DNA of 37,749 nt. Source: Mycobacterium sp. GTDB taxonomy: Bacteria > Actinomycetota > Actinomycetes > Mycobacteriales > Mycobacteriaceae. The notes under the pieces are model-generated. The model ran no database searches, was not told the DNA's origin, and saw only the letters and a list, made by a program, of their open reading frames with translations. The first letter of the stretch is position 1, and the number at the start of each line of letters is the position of its first letter. The stretch is taken from the NCBI RefSeq assembly GCF_025965855.1, contig NZ_JAOPWB010000173.1, positions 1 to 37,749 of the forward strand, read 5' to 3'. A program made the translations under genes and the position numbers. Of the stretch, positions 8,635-17,139 are shown one piece after another.

Positions 8635-8964
8635 TCAATCCGCCGGACAGCCCTCGTCTATCCACTGCTCGATATCCCTGATTTCCTCCGCCGACACGGG
8701 ATCGAGGTACGCGGGCATTTGCGGGATTATGGCGCCTGCGGGAGGATCGTCCAGGTCGGAGCCAAATGGTGCTGCGCCTTTCAACGACAACACCAAGTTT
8801 GAGTTCGCGCCGTCGCCTAGGGTCACGAGTTTGCGCCCACCGACCTTCATTTCGACGAATCGGTCTCTCGTGACGTCTCGCCAGAAGGGGCCGTGTGAGG
8901 CAACGTCGGCGTCGGGTCCGCCAACCGACTTGTCAAGGATTGCGACTACGTCATCGAAGTTCAT
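8635..8964 (-). CDS. small conserved-looking protein, cytochrome-c-like fold without heme motif
   Basis: A 109-residue soluble protein. The C-terminal end (VSAEEIRDIEQWIDEGCPAD) and the middle (IIPQMPAYLDP) look like the last helix and loop of small c-type cytochrome or PSCyt1-like domains, which often end in IxxWIDxGxP. There is no CxxCH, so no covalent heme, and no signal peptide. Start ATG 8964 has AAGGA about 9 bases upstream. It lies 44 bases after the WS/DGAT gene and 172 bases before the P450, within the same-strand run. I recall similar sequences near tyrosinase or haloperoxidase genes, but I would not assign a function. It could help the oxygenases, for example as a partner or chaperone; that is a guess. 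Confidence 0.7.
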   Translation of the reverse strand: MNFDDVVAILDKSVGGPDADVASHGPFWRDVTRDRFVEMKVGGRKLVTLGDGANSNLVLSLKGAAPFGSDLDDPPAGAIIPQMPAYLDPVSAEEIRDIEQWIDEGCPAD

Positions 8965-9008
8965 GATGGGTTTCCTTGAGCGTTCCGTGGGTTGATCTGA
9001 TTACTAGG

Positions 9009-10430
9009 TCAGCCATGTTGGGTGAGGGCGATCACCTCGTCGAAGCCTTCGCGCAGACAGGTCGAGAATGCGGCAGGATCCGCGATGGCCTCCGGGTCAA
9101 AATTGACTGCAATGCAACATGTTCCGTCGTACGTCACCATCGCCACCATTGCCGGGATGCCCGGGCGAGGACCCACCGGGTAGACGCGGGTCACCCGCGC
9201 GCCCGCCAGATACAGCGGACGACCGATCGCCCCGAGGTTGGAGGCCTGTAGGTCGGATAGGCCCGTCATCCCCCCGGCGATGCGCGCGAGCACCACCCCG
9301 GGCAGGCGGCTCAGCACCGGCGCGAGAAGGTCGAGAAACCCGAGGGCGGGCTCCATGCGCGCGCCGGCGATGAATTCGTGGATCGCGGCGATGCGTGCCT
9401 TGGGGTCCGCCTCGCCGACCGGTGCTACGAACCGGGCACCGGCGAACCTATTTGCGCCCATGGGATCGGCATCGGTGCGAAGGCTGACCGGTATCGCCAT
9501 CGGTATGGAATCAACGGTGACAAAGAGCTTTTCATGGTAGCGCCGTACCCCGCCGAGGAGTCCGGCCAGGAATGCGTCGTTGACCGAACCTCCTGCGGCC
9601 CGCCCCGCGGCTTTCAGCTCATCGAATGCCACGTCGAAGGTGTCGAGCCGATAACCGGATCCGCTGCCTAGCAGCGCGGGGGAGTGGGGTGTATCCGGTG
9701 GAGTGAGCACTCGACGTAGTGACATCGCGAATTTGACGGCGTCGCTCGTCGCTCCGATCGGGTCGCCGGCCGCGCGGCCGGCGACGTGGAGGGCCTCGCG
9801 CAACGCACCGCCGGGTGCGCGGACGACCTTGCCCGCCAGCCGATTTATCAGAAGCCCCTCCGGTGACTCCTTCCGTCGAGGCTTGGGCGGTGGCCCGTCG
9901 TCGGCCGGGCCGGGCTCGCGGCTGTGCCCGTGAGTGAGATCCAGCAACTGCAGCAGACCGATCCCGTCGCTCAGGCTGTGATGCGGTTTGAAAAGGTAGG
10001 CGGCCCGCCCTCCGGCGAGACCGAGCACCAACAGGGACTCCCAGGGGGGACGCTCGGGATCGAGAGGTCGGGCGGCGAACTGCGCGGCTACGGCATGCAA
10101 TTCGGCCATTGACCCGTCGCCCGGCAACCGCACCCGTTGCAGGTGGTACTCCAGATCGAAATGTGGATCCGGAGACCAAGCCGGCGCAACCAGGGACAAC
10201 ACCGGCTCGACGACGCGCTCCCGTAGCCTCGGAACCCTTTGGGAAAGGCGTTCGTGGGCGGCCACCAGGCGATCCCAGTCGGGCTCCGTGTCTAGCAACT
10301 CGATCATTACGCCGGTCGAGCGGGTGCGGTAGTCGCCACCGGTGCGCCACATCAATGCTTCCCAGGCGCTGAGGTCCTGGCCGCCGCCCCATGAGGCACG
10401 CGCGTCAGCGTCGTTGCTGGACAATGCCAT
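9009..10430 (-). CDS. WS/DGAT family acyltransferase (second copy)
   Basis: A second wax ester/triacylglycerol synthase, 473 aa. The catalytic motif HHSLSDG is complete (about residue 143), and the C-terminal blocks LQASNLGAIGRPLYLAGA and CCIAVNFDPEAI fit the family. The N-terminus (LSAWEALMWRTGG) replaces the usual LSPxDxxFL block, so this belongs to a more divergent branch. The ATG at 10430 overlaps the hydrolase stop (TGATG); a GTG one codon earlier is also possible. Translational coupling with the hydrolase upstream suggests one makes and the other cleaves or remodels an ester. Together with the alcohol dehydrogenase and P450, this would allow storage of an alcohol product as an ester. 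Confidence 0.88.
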   Translation of the reverse strand: MALSSNDADARASWGGGQDLSAWEALMWRTGGDYRTRSTGVMIELLDTEPDWDRLVAAHERLSQRVPRLRERVVEPVLSLVAPAWSPDPHFDLEYHLQRVRLPGDGSMAELHAVAAQFAARPLDPERPPWESLLVLGLAGGRAAYLFKPHHSLSDGIGLLQLLDLTHGHSREPGPADDGPPPKPRRKESPEGLLINRLAGKVVRAPGGALREALHVAGRAAGDPIGATSDAVKFAMSLRRVLTPPDTPHSPALLGSGSGYRLDTFDVAFDELKAAGRAAGGSVNDAFLAGLLGGVRRYHEKLFVTVDSIPMAIPVSLRTDADPMGANRFAGARFVAPVGEADPKARIAAIHEFIAGARMEPALGFLDLLAPVLSRLPGVVLARIAGGMTGLSDLQASNLGAIGRPLYLAGARVTRVYPVGPRPGIPAMVAMVTYDGTCCIAVNFDPEAIADPAAFSTCLREGFDEVIALTQHG

Positions 10431-11374
10431 CACCCCTCTCGCGCAGACGTCGCCGCGCTGTCAACGGCCCGGGTCACTTCTAGGATCATTTCGGCGACGC
10501 GGGCCGGGTCGTCCGACATCGGAACGTGCCCCACGCCGCTCAGGCGGATCAACTCCGCTCCCGGTAGACGTTCCAGCATCGGCGATCCGAAATGTTTGAA
10601 CGGCAACACACGATCCCGATCTGCCCACACCAACCTGACCGGGTAATCCCGGTCGGCGGGCAGCGGGTCGAGCGGGTATAGGTGAAGCACCCGCAGCAGC
10701 GGATCGACGACCGGTGACCGGCCGCTGGCCTGGATGAAGGTCACCAACGATTCCCGCGGCACCCGGTGCGGATGTGCTACCTGGCCCGCCAGCAGCGCCC
10801 AGTGCAACAGGCGCCGTTCGGCCATCGCTTCGGCCCGGGACGAGTAATGAGCCAGCGCACCGATCGAGAACCTCACGCCGTGTGCGGTCGCCCGCAGGCG
10901 GCGGGGCGAGCGCCAGGCTCCGGCCGGGCTCAGGAGCACCAGCGATTGCGCCCGTCCCCGCCGCGCAAGCTCGATGCCGATCCACCCGCCGAGCGAGTTC
11001 CCGGCGATATGCACTTTCTGCAGACCCAGCCGATCCAGCTCCTCTTCGATCCCGTCAACCAACGCCTGAACCGAGGGCACAATCTCCGCATCCAGGGGCG
11101 GCCCGCCGGCGTGTCCGTGCAGGGTCGGCACGATGACTTCGTGGTGTGGTTCCAGATAGGGCAGCACGGGTGACCACGCCCGCCAGATTGCTCCGATCCC
11201 GTGCAGGAGGAGCAGCGGTGTCCCCGTTCCGCCGCGGTGAACCGGGGTCAACTCGAGCGCAGGGGCCCCACTGCGCGGCTTGTCGGAATCGCGCCGGGCA
11301 TAGACCGACGCGGCCACGGCGCCGCCGGCCAGGAGCGCCGTTGCCACGCTGATCGCCCGTCGCTTTTTCGCCAT
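10430..11374 (-). CDS. alpha/beta-fold hydrolase with N-terminal membrane or signal segment
   Basis: The protein has a basic-hydrophobic start (MAKKRRAISVATALLAGGAV), probably a signal anchor, then a standard alpha/beta hydrolase. Visible parts: oxyanion HGIGA near residue 59, nucleophile elbow GNSLGGW near 126, acid residue in VWADRDRVLPF near 250, and catalytic histidine in GVGHVPMSD near 284. Length is 314 aa. It is likely an esterase or lipase acting at the envelope. It starts 20 bases after the zinc alcohol dehydrogenase and overlaps the WS/DGAT start, so the three are read as one unit. Epoxide hydrolase or haloperoxidase-like activity cannot be excluded by motifs alone. Confidence 0.85.
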   Translation of the reverse strand: MAKKRRAISVATALLAGGAVAASVYARRDSDKPRSGAPALELTPVHRGGTGTPLLLLHGIGAIWRAWSPVLPYLEPHHEVIVPTLHGHAGGPPLDAEIVPSVQALVDGIEEELDRLGLQKVHIAGNSLGGWIGIELARRGRAQSLVLLSPAGAWRSPRRLRATAHGVRFSIGALAHYSSRAEAMAERRLLHWALLAGQVAHPHRVPRESLVTFIQASGRSPVVDPLLRVLHLYPLDPLPADRDYPVRLVWADRDRVLPFKHFGSPMLERLPGAELIRLSGVGHVPMSDDPARVAEMILEVTRAVDSAATSAREG

Positions 11375-11394
11375 CGCATATGGTCCGAACTCGG

Positions 11395-12495
11395 TCAGGG
11401 TGTCAGCACGACCTTGAGGAGCTCGCCGCGGTGTTGGGCGTCGACCGCCTCGTTGATCTGTGCCAAGGGCATCGTCGTGATCAATCTGTCGAACGGGAAC
11501 CTGCCCTGACGATGCAGATCGAGCAGGTAGGGGATGAACGTCTGCGGATCGGCATCCCCTTCGACGATGCCCCGAATGGTCAGGCCGAGCAGGGGCGGCT
11601 GGAACAGCCCTACTGAAAAGACGGCCTGCAGATCGGCCGGCACACCGATCAACCCGAGCATGCCGCGCATTCCAAGGGCGGCCAGCAGCTGTTCAACGAC
11701 CGGAGTCACCGCGGTGGTGTCGACCGCGTAATCGGCGCCCGCCGGGGCGATCTCCCGGATCTGCTCGGCCAACGGACCGGCCTGCGGGTCGACGACGTGG
11801 GTGGCGCCGAGCTCGGTGGCGAGCGCCCGCCTGCTCTCATGCAGGTCGACCGCGATGATCGACGCGGCCTCGCGTACCACCGCGGCCATTACGGCGGCCA
11901 GGCCCACCGCCCCCGCGCCCGCGACGACCACCGTCGATCCCGGCTGAACATCCAATGAGTTGAACACCGCGCCGGCCCCGGTTTGGATGCCGCAGCCAAG
12001 CGGCCCCACGAGCGCGACGGGTACATCCGACGGTAACTTCACCACGTTGCGCTCGTGCGCCAGCGCGTGCGTGGCCAAGGATGACTGGCCGAAGAAGTTC
12101 GCCCCTAGTTTGGTTCCGGCAGAGGCAAGCCCCGAGGACCCGTCGGGGCGCACCCCGCCGAAGTTGTATTCGAGGAAGTTGTGGCAGTACGCCGGTTCCC
12201 CCTTCGCGCAACGGGGACAATGGCCGCAGCTGTGGAAGCTGATCGCGACATGGTCACCGACGCTGACCGTCGTCACGTCAGCACCGACCGACACCACAGT
12301 CCCGCTGCCCTCGTGCCCCAGAACGCCGGGTAATGGAAACGGCAGGTGCCCCTCCTTGACCGCGACGTCGGTGTGGCAGATGCCGACCCCGGCGATCTGC
12401 ACCACGACTTCATCGGGTGCCGGCTCTTGAAGGTCGACCTCGACCAGTGTGAACGGCGCGCCGACCTCCTGCACCATCGCGGCTGAGATCCGCAT
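11395..12495 (-). CDS. zinc-dependent NAD(P) alcohol dehydrogenase (MDR, aryl-alcohol dehydrogenase-like)
   Basis: It oxidises an alcohol to an aldehyde. Catalytic zinc ligands are visible as ICHTD (near residue 37), GHEG (near 60) and the cysteine in GPLGCGIQTGAG. The structural zinc lobe has four cysteines in CGHCPRCAKGEPAYC. The cofactor fold has GAGAVG, and the acidic VDLHESRR suggests NAD. Length is 366 aa. I chose ATG 12495 (MRISAAMVQE) because AGAGG lies about 8 bases upstream; an ATG at 12675 would add 60 basic, shadow-like residues. It is the first gene of the minus-strand module and is divergent from plsC. It resembles benzyl- and geraniol-type dehydrogenases more than ethanol dehydrogenases. 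Confidence 0.9.
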   Translation of the reverse strand: MRISAAMVQEVGAPFTLVEVDLQEPAPDEVVVQIAGVGICHTDVAVKEGHLPFPLPGVLGHEGSGTVVSVGADVTTVSVGDHVAISFHSCGHCPRCAKGEPAYCHNFLEYNFGGVRPDGSSGLASAGTKLGANFFGQSSLATHALAHERNVVKLPSDVPVALVGPLGCGIQTGAGAVFNSLDVQPGSTVVVAGAGAVGLAAVMAAVVREAASIIAVDLHESRRALATELGATHVVDPQAGPLAEQIREIAPAGADYAVDTTAVTPVVEQLLAALGMRGMLGLIGVPADLQAVFSVGLFQPPLLGLTIRGIVEGDADPQTFIPYLLDLHRQGRFPFDRLITTMPLAQINEAVDAQHRGELLKVVLTP

Positions 12496-12881
12496 CGGTT
12501 GCCTCTTTTCTGCTCTGCGGCGTTTGGCTCGATGCGACAACGCCCGGACGGAATTGCCGCCGCTGATTGCGCTATCGGACACTCCCGGGGTGGACCCGAC
12601 AATCCAGTTCGCATCGGCTGCGCCGAATCCAATGCTGCGAGTGTGGCCGAACGACCGGTGAGGCCGCGTCACCACATCGGGCAGTTCTCTACCCCGCAGA
12701 AGAGGTATTTCGCCTCGGCTCCCTTGGCGCGGCCAGGTCGACTCTTCATAGTGAGGGGACTAGCCGCAAGCTACCTGCCGCGGCACCGCGCGGGCGCGCC
12801 TTCCCATGACCTACCACCCGGCGCGCACCGCACGGCGTCGGGGCCTACCACGAAGAAAGACACAGACGAAGTGAGAAGGAG
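12496..12881. other. divergent intergenic region between the alcohol dehydrogenase and plsC
   Basis: About 386 bases with no convincing gene on either strand; the open frames here are arginine- and proline-rich shadows. It should hold the promoters for the minus-strand oxidation module and for plsC-plsB2. I could not point to a clear -10/-35 pair, and I see no copy of the ATGGTCNGACCAT operator found further right. plsC has AGAAGGAG ending directly against its ATG. Confidence 0.4.
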
Positions 12882-14396
12882 ATGACCGCGACGACACCGC
12901 CGGCGATCACGGTCGATGAGCTCATCGAGCGCATCAAGGCGGGACCCGGCGGCCCGAAAGTCGCCGCCTTCTTCGACTTCGACGGGACCCTGATCCAGGG
13001 CTACTCGGCCGGCGCGCTGTACGCGCATCGCGCACGCAATCTCGAACTCGGACCGGATGAGTTCGTACGAACCCTGCGCGCCGCGATCGGCGGCCCCCTT
13101 GCCGAAGAGGCGTTCAAAGACCTTCTGCTGCAAGGAATCCGGGGTTGGGTGGGCCGGACCGAAGACGACCTGATGGAACTCGGCGAGCAACTGTTCGCCC
13201 AGGAAATCGCCGGAGCGCTCTTTCATGACGCATGGCGATTGGTGCGCGCCCACCAGAACCAAGGTCACACCGTCGTCATCGCCACTTCGGCGACACGGAT
13301 GCAGGCGCAGCCCATGGCCCGTGAACTGGGTGTCGATCATGTCCTGTGCACGGAGCTAGAGATCGACAACGGCGTGCTCACCGGCGGCATAACAGGACGC
13401 CCGCCGTGGGGGGAAGGCAAGCTGGCCGCGGTCAAAGAATTCGCCCGACGAAAGCGGCTACCCCTCAAAAACAGCCATGCATACGCCAATGGCGACGAGG
13501 ATGTGCCGTTCCTGGGCTCGGTCGGCTTCCCCCATCCGGTCAACCCGGGTTCGGTCCTGGCCCGCCACGCCAGCGAGCGTGGATGGCAGGTCTTGCGGTT
13601 CCGGACCAGGCGGAGTCAATTCCATCCGATGGCCCTGGCCAGAACGTCCGCGTTGTTCGGCGGCTTCGCTGCTGCGGTGGGCGCGGGCGCCGTCGCGGGG
13701 CTGTTGACCTTGGACCGTCGCGGCGGGATGGACACGGCCACATCTCTATTCGGCCGGTTCTGTGGGCAATTGGGCAATATCCGCATCGAGGTCCTCGGCG
13801 AGGAGCACACCACACGCCGACCAGCGGTGTTCTTCATCAACCACCAGAGCACGCTGATCGACGCGATGATCACCTCGCGCGTGGTCCAACGGGGCTTCAC
13901 CGTGGTGGCCAAGGCGGAGGTGAAGAAGATACCGGTGCTCGCGCAACTGCTCACGCTGGCCGACGTCGCGTTTCTGGACCGTGCCAATACGGCCAAAGCA
14001 ATTTCGGCGATGCAGCCGGCGGTGGACAAGCTGCGTGCCGGGGTTTCGATCGTAATGGCCCCCGAAGGCACGCGGTCGCTGACCCCGCGCGTCGGGGTGT
14101 TCAAGAAAGGCGGCTTTCACCTGGCCCGAGACGCCGGCGTGCCGATCGTTCCGATCGTCATCCGCAACGCCGGTGAAATCATGTGGCGCAACGCGAAAGT
14201 GGCCCAGGAAGGGACGATTGAGGTCGTGGTCCACGAACCGGTCCCGACCGCCAACTGGACCCGGGACGATATCGACGAGTGGGCGCCGCGGATGCGCCAG
14301 TTGTACATCGACACCCTCGACGATTGGCCCGGCAAGGATGCGGGGAAACAGTGGTCGGAGATGATCGCGACGGCATCGGCGGTGGCCCGGAAATGA
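12882..14396 (+). CDS. plsC: bifunctional HAD-family phosphatase / 1-acylglycerol-3-phosphate acyltransferase (PlsC type)
   Basis: Two domains. The N-terminal HAD-IB hydrolase (about residues 25-235) has FFDFDGTLI, the serine/threonine motif in VIATSATRM and the acidic motif GDEDVPFLG. The C-terminal acyltransferase (about residues 300-490) has NHQSTLID, FLDR, APEGTRS and GVPIVPIVI. It would acylate lysophosphatidic acid to phosphatidic acid at the membrane. The order fits M. tuberculosis Rv2483c. The first acyltransferase box has five residues between His and Asp instead of the usual four (see findings). The purine-rich AGAAGGAG touches the ATG, which is tight spacing, but no better start follows. 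It overlaps the next gene by four bases (ATGA). Confidence 0.9.
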   Translation: MTATTPPAITVDELIERIKAGPGGPKVAAFFDFDGTLIQGYSAGALYAHRARNLELGPDEFVRTLRAAIGGPLAEEAFKDLLLQGIRGWVGRTEDDLMELGEQLFAQEIAGALFHDAWRLVRAHQNQGHTVVIATSATRMQAQPMARELGVDHVLCTELEIDNGVLTGGITGRPPWGEGKLAAVKEFARRKRLPLKNSHAYANGDEDVPFLGSVGFPHPVNPGSVLARHASERGWQVLRFRTRRSQFHPMALARTSALFGGFAAAVGAGAVAGLLTLDRRGGMDTATSLFGRFCGQLGNIRIEVLGEEHTTRRPAVFFINHQSTLIDAMITSRVVQRGFTVVAKAEVKKIPVLAQLLTLADVAFLDRANTAKAISAMQPAVDKLRAGVSIVMAPEGTRSLTPRVGVFKKGGFHLARDAGVPIVPIVIRNAGEIMWRNAKVAQEGTIEVVVHEPVPTANWTRDDIDEWAPRMRQLYIDTLDDWPGKDAGKQWSEMIATASAVARK

Positions 14397-16255
14397 CTGC
14401 GCTGCCGGATCGCCTCGCGCGGCTACTGGGCCCGAACGGGTCCGCCGCCAAGGCGGTGCGGCCGGTCGATCCCCCGCAGATCGCGACACTGCTGGACTCT
14501 GCCGAATTTGCCAGCGCCACAGCGCAATTGGCGTCGAACCTGAGCCGTGACCTGGCAGATGTCCGAGCCGAGGCCGGCGCCTATGTGCGGGAGATGGCGG
14601 CGTCCCACGTGCCAGCCGTCGTGCGTGCCTGGCATGCGCTTTCCGCCTGGATGGTCCGCGGATTTCAGGTCGTCATCGACGACGATGATTTGGCGAAGTT
14701 GCGTGTGTTAGACCGCGATCATGCGCTGATCTTCTTGATCTCGCATCGCTCCTACCTGGATCAGTTCTCCTTCCCGCCACGCCTTGCGCAGGAAGGCATT
14801 TCGCCGACGTTCGGGCTGGCCGGCGCCAACCTCAACTTCTTCCCATTGGGCACATTTGCCCGACGCAACGGGTTCGTACCGGTGCGTCGCGCCACGGGGG
14901 ATGCGCCGGTGTACCGGTTGGCCCTTCGCGCAGTCGTCGCCCAGATGGTGGCCAGCGGCCGCAATCTGGTGTGGTCGATCGAAGGAGGCCGGACACGCAC
15001 CGGCAAACTACGGCCTCCCCGGTACGGATTGCTGCGGTATGTGACGGACGCGGTGGAAGCCGTCCGGTCGGAACAGACCCTTGCCGTTCCCGTGTCCATC
15101 CTTTTCGACCAGTTGCCCCTGCACGAAGTCAAGCTGATGGCCGCGGAGTCGCGCGGGCTTCCCAAGAAGCCCGAAAATGCGCGCTGGCTGCTCAGTTACG
15201 CCCGCGGGCTGCGGCATCGGTTGGGACGCATCTACATCAACTTCGGGTCGCCGGTCCCCCTGTACGAGCGCATCGCGTCGTTGCGTGCCGAGGGGCTGAC
15301 CGACCGGCAGGTGGTCGAACGCGTCGCGCTCGATATCTGCCACCGCCTCAACCAGGCGACCCCGGTGACCGCGACGGCCGCCGTGTGCGTGGCGATGCTC
15401 GGCGAAGACCGCGCTCTGACCCTCGACGAGGTATGCGCCACCGTGGCGCCGCTGGCCCGGTACCTGCGCGCGCGTGGCTGGCCCGTCGCGGGCGGCGCCG
15501 ACCTCACCGACCGCGCCACAGTGTCGCAGACCCTGCACGACTTGGTCGGCTCCGGCGTGTTGACCTGCTACTCCGAGGGACCGATGACGGTGTGGGGGAT
15601 CGGCAATGACCAGCATCTGATCGTTGCGGTGTACCGCAATAGCGCAGTCCACGTTCTGGTGATGAGAGCGATCGCCGAGCTGGCCTTGCTGGCCATCGTG
15701 CGGACCCCGGAGGCCACCAAGCGCACGGGGTGGGAGAAGGCTGTAGCGGTCCGAGAGCTCCTCAAGTTCGATTTTTTCTTTGCGGGCCGTGCTGAATTCG
15801 CCGATGAACTGTGGAATGAGTTCGCGATCATGGCCGGACGCAGCATTGACCGCACGGCGCCGCTGGACACCGCCGAGGCCAAGCGCACTCTGAATGAAAG
15901 CGAGCTGTTGGTGGCCCATCTCGTGCTCAGACCTTTCGTCGACGCCTACCGAGTGATGGCCGAGGAACTGCTCAGCCTCGGTGCGGCCTGCGACATCGAC
16001 GAGCATGTGTTGCTCGAGCGGTGTCTTCGCCTCGCGCGGCAATGGTCGCTGCAGCACCGCATCACCGAGGAGTCGGTATCGGGGGAAATGTTTGCCACCG
16101 CATTGAAGATGGCGCGGCACCGCGGGCTCCTCGACTCGCGGGCCGCACCATCCGACACCACGGAAGGCCGGGCAGGCCTCGTAGCCGAGCTTGATGACCT
16201 GCAGTGGTCGATCGGTGAACTGGCCCGAATGCGTCGGGACTTTGCGCCGGTGTGA
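14393..16255 (+). CDS. plsB2: glycerol-3-phosphate acyltransferase (PlsB2 type)
   Basis: It makes lysophosphatidic acid from glycerol-3-phosphate and acyl-CoA, the first step before PlsC. Motifs: block I SHRSYLDQF (near residue 120), the LNFFPLGTFARRNGFVPVRR block II (near 145-165), block III SIEGGRTRTGKLRPPRYG (near 196) and AVPVSILFDQ block IV. Length 620 aa is somewhat shorter than the E. coli enzyme (about 800) and shorter than I recall for the M. tuberculosis protein. The ATG overlaps the plsC stop (ATGA), so the two are co-translated and form a two-step route to phosphatidic acid. Placement next to WS/DGAT genes matches the Rv2482c-Rv2484c neighbourhood. Confidence 0.92.
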   Translation: MTALPDRLARLLGPNGSAAKAVRPVDPPQIATLLDSAEFASATAQLASNLSRDLADVRAEAGAYVREMAASHVPAVVRAWHALSAWMVRGFQVVIDDDDLAKLRVLDRDHALIFLISHRSYLDQFSFPPRLAQEGISPTFGLAGANLNFFPLGTFARRNGFVPVRRATGDAPVYRLALRAVVAQMVASGRNLVWSIEGGRTRTGKLRPPRYGLLRYVTDAVEAVRSEQTLAVPVSILFDQLPLHEVKLMAAESRGLPKKPENARWLLSYARGLRHRLGRIYINFGSPVPLYERIASLRAEGLTDRQVVERVALDICHRLNQATPVTATAAVCVAMLGEDRALTLDEVCATVAPLARYLRARGWPVAGGADLTDRATVSQTLHDLVGSGVLTCYSEGPMTVWGIGNDQHLIVAVYRNSAVHVLVMRAIAELALLAIVRTPEATKRTGWEKAVAVRELLKFDFFFAGRAEFADELWNEFAIMAGRSIDRTAPLDTAEAKRTLNESELLVAHLVLRPFVDAYRVMAEELLSLGAACDIDEHVLLERCLRLARQWSLQHRITEESVSGEMFATALKMARHRGLLDSRAAPSDTTEGRAGLVAELDDLQWSIGELARMRRDFAPV

Positions 16256-16295
16256 GGCGTCCGGGTGTGGCGGCACCGGCGGTCGTTTTGGTAAT

Positions 16296-16308
16296 ATGGT
16301 AAGACCAT
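16296..16308 (+). promoter_or_regulatory. FadR-type operator before the badI-like operon
   Basis: ATGGTAAGACCAT is a palindrome with perfect 5-base arms (ATGGT/ACCAT). It sits 34 bases before the ATG of the badI-like gene, after a TTGGTA (16288-16293) that can act as a -35 box, so a bound protein would block RNA polymerase. The same 13-mer type occurs at four other promoters in the window. Confidence 0.7.
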
Positions 16309-16342
16309 AACCGCTACGGCTTTCAATGAGGAGAGGTAATCG

Positions 16343-17137
16343 ATGAGCGAGTTCACCGACATTTCTTACGAGGTCGACAGCGGCCTGGCCTGGATCACTA
16401 TCAATAGACCCGAGCGGTACAACGCATTTCGGGCGCGCACCCTCGACGAGCTGATCCGGGCGTTCAAATTGGCTTGGGGGAGTTCAGAAGTCGGGGTGAT
16501 CTGTCTGACCGGGGCCGGCGAGAAAGCTTTCTGTACCGGAGGTGACCAGAAGCAGCGCGCGGAGACCGGCGATTACGGACCGTCCGAAACCGGCCTGTTC
16601 GAGGTGGATACGTTGCATCGGGTCATCCGCGACGTGCCGAAGCCGGTCATCGCGGCGGTCAACGGGTTCGCGATCGGCGGTGGCCACGTGCTGCACGTGC
16701 TGTGCGACCTGACGATCGCCGCCGAGACGGCGCTCTTCGGTCAGAACGGTCCCCGGGTGGGCTCGTTTGACGCGGGCTTTGGCACCGGATACCTGGCGCG
16801 CGTGGTCGGTGAGAAGAGAGCGCGCGAAATCTGGTTCCTGTGCCGCAGGTATTCGGCGCAGCAGGCATACGACTGGGGGCTGGTGAACAAGGTGGTGCCG
16901 GCCGACCAACTCAAATCGGAGGTACGGGCATGGGCCGACGAAATCTTGATGCTGTCGCCGACGGCCCTCAAGGTTCTCAAGCAGTCGTTCAACACCGACA
17001 CCGAACAATTCGCGTCGGTCGGTCAGATGGCGTACTCGACCCTGAAGATGTTCGGCGAGACCTCCGAGGCCCAAGAAGGCATCACCGCATTCAACGAGAA
17101 ACGTACCCCCGAATTCGCTGCCTACCGGGGTAATTGA
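16343..17137 (+). CDS. BadI-type 2-ketocycloalkane-carboxyl-CoA hydrolase (crotonase fold)
   Basis: A crotonase-fold enzyme that I place with BadI, which opens 2-ketocyclohexanecarboxyl-CoA to pimeloyl-CoA, the reverse chemistry of MenB. Evidence: GDQ in CTGGDQKQ, IRDVPKPVIAAVNGFAIGGG (oxyanion-hole region, about residues 94-113), VGSFDAGFGTGYLARVVGEK (about 137-156, shared by BadI and MenB but not by ordinary enoyl-CoA hydratases), AREIWFLCRRYS, and the C-terminal EKRTPEF. Length 264 aa equals BadI. Start ATG 16343 follows a GAGGAGAGG site. It leads an operon with an acyl-CoA dehydrogenase 2 bases downstream. A FadR-type operator lies just upstream. A dihydroxynaphthoyl-CoA synthase role is less likely because the long MenB N-terminus and insert are missing. 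Confidence 0.82.
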   Translation: MSEFTDISYEVDSGLAWITINRPERYNAFRARTLDELIRAFKLAWGSSEVGVICLTGAGEKAFCTGGDQKQRAETGDYGPSETGLFEVDTLHRVIRDVPKPVIAAVNGFAIGGGHVLHVLCDLTIAAETALFGQNGPRVGSFDAGFGTGYLARVVGEKRAREIWFLCRRYSAQQAYDWGLVNKVVPADQLKSEVRAWADEILMLSPTALKVLKQSFNTDTEQFASVGQMAYSTLKMFGETSEAQEGITAFNEKRTPEFAAYRGN

Positions 17138-17139
17138 GC

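Noticed and set aside
12771..13340. Minus-strand open frame opposite plsC
   Set aside because: It is the antisense of the HAD domain, with no ribosome site; high-GC DNA gives long shadow frames.
15008..16276. Minus-strand open frame of 422 codons opposite plsB2
   Set aside because: Antisense shadow rich in His, Arg, Gln and Gly without any recognisable block.
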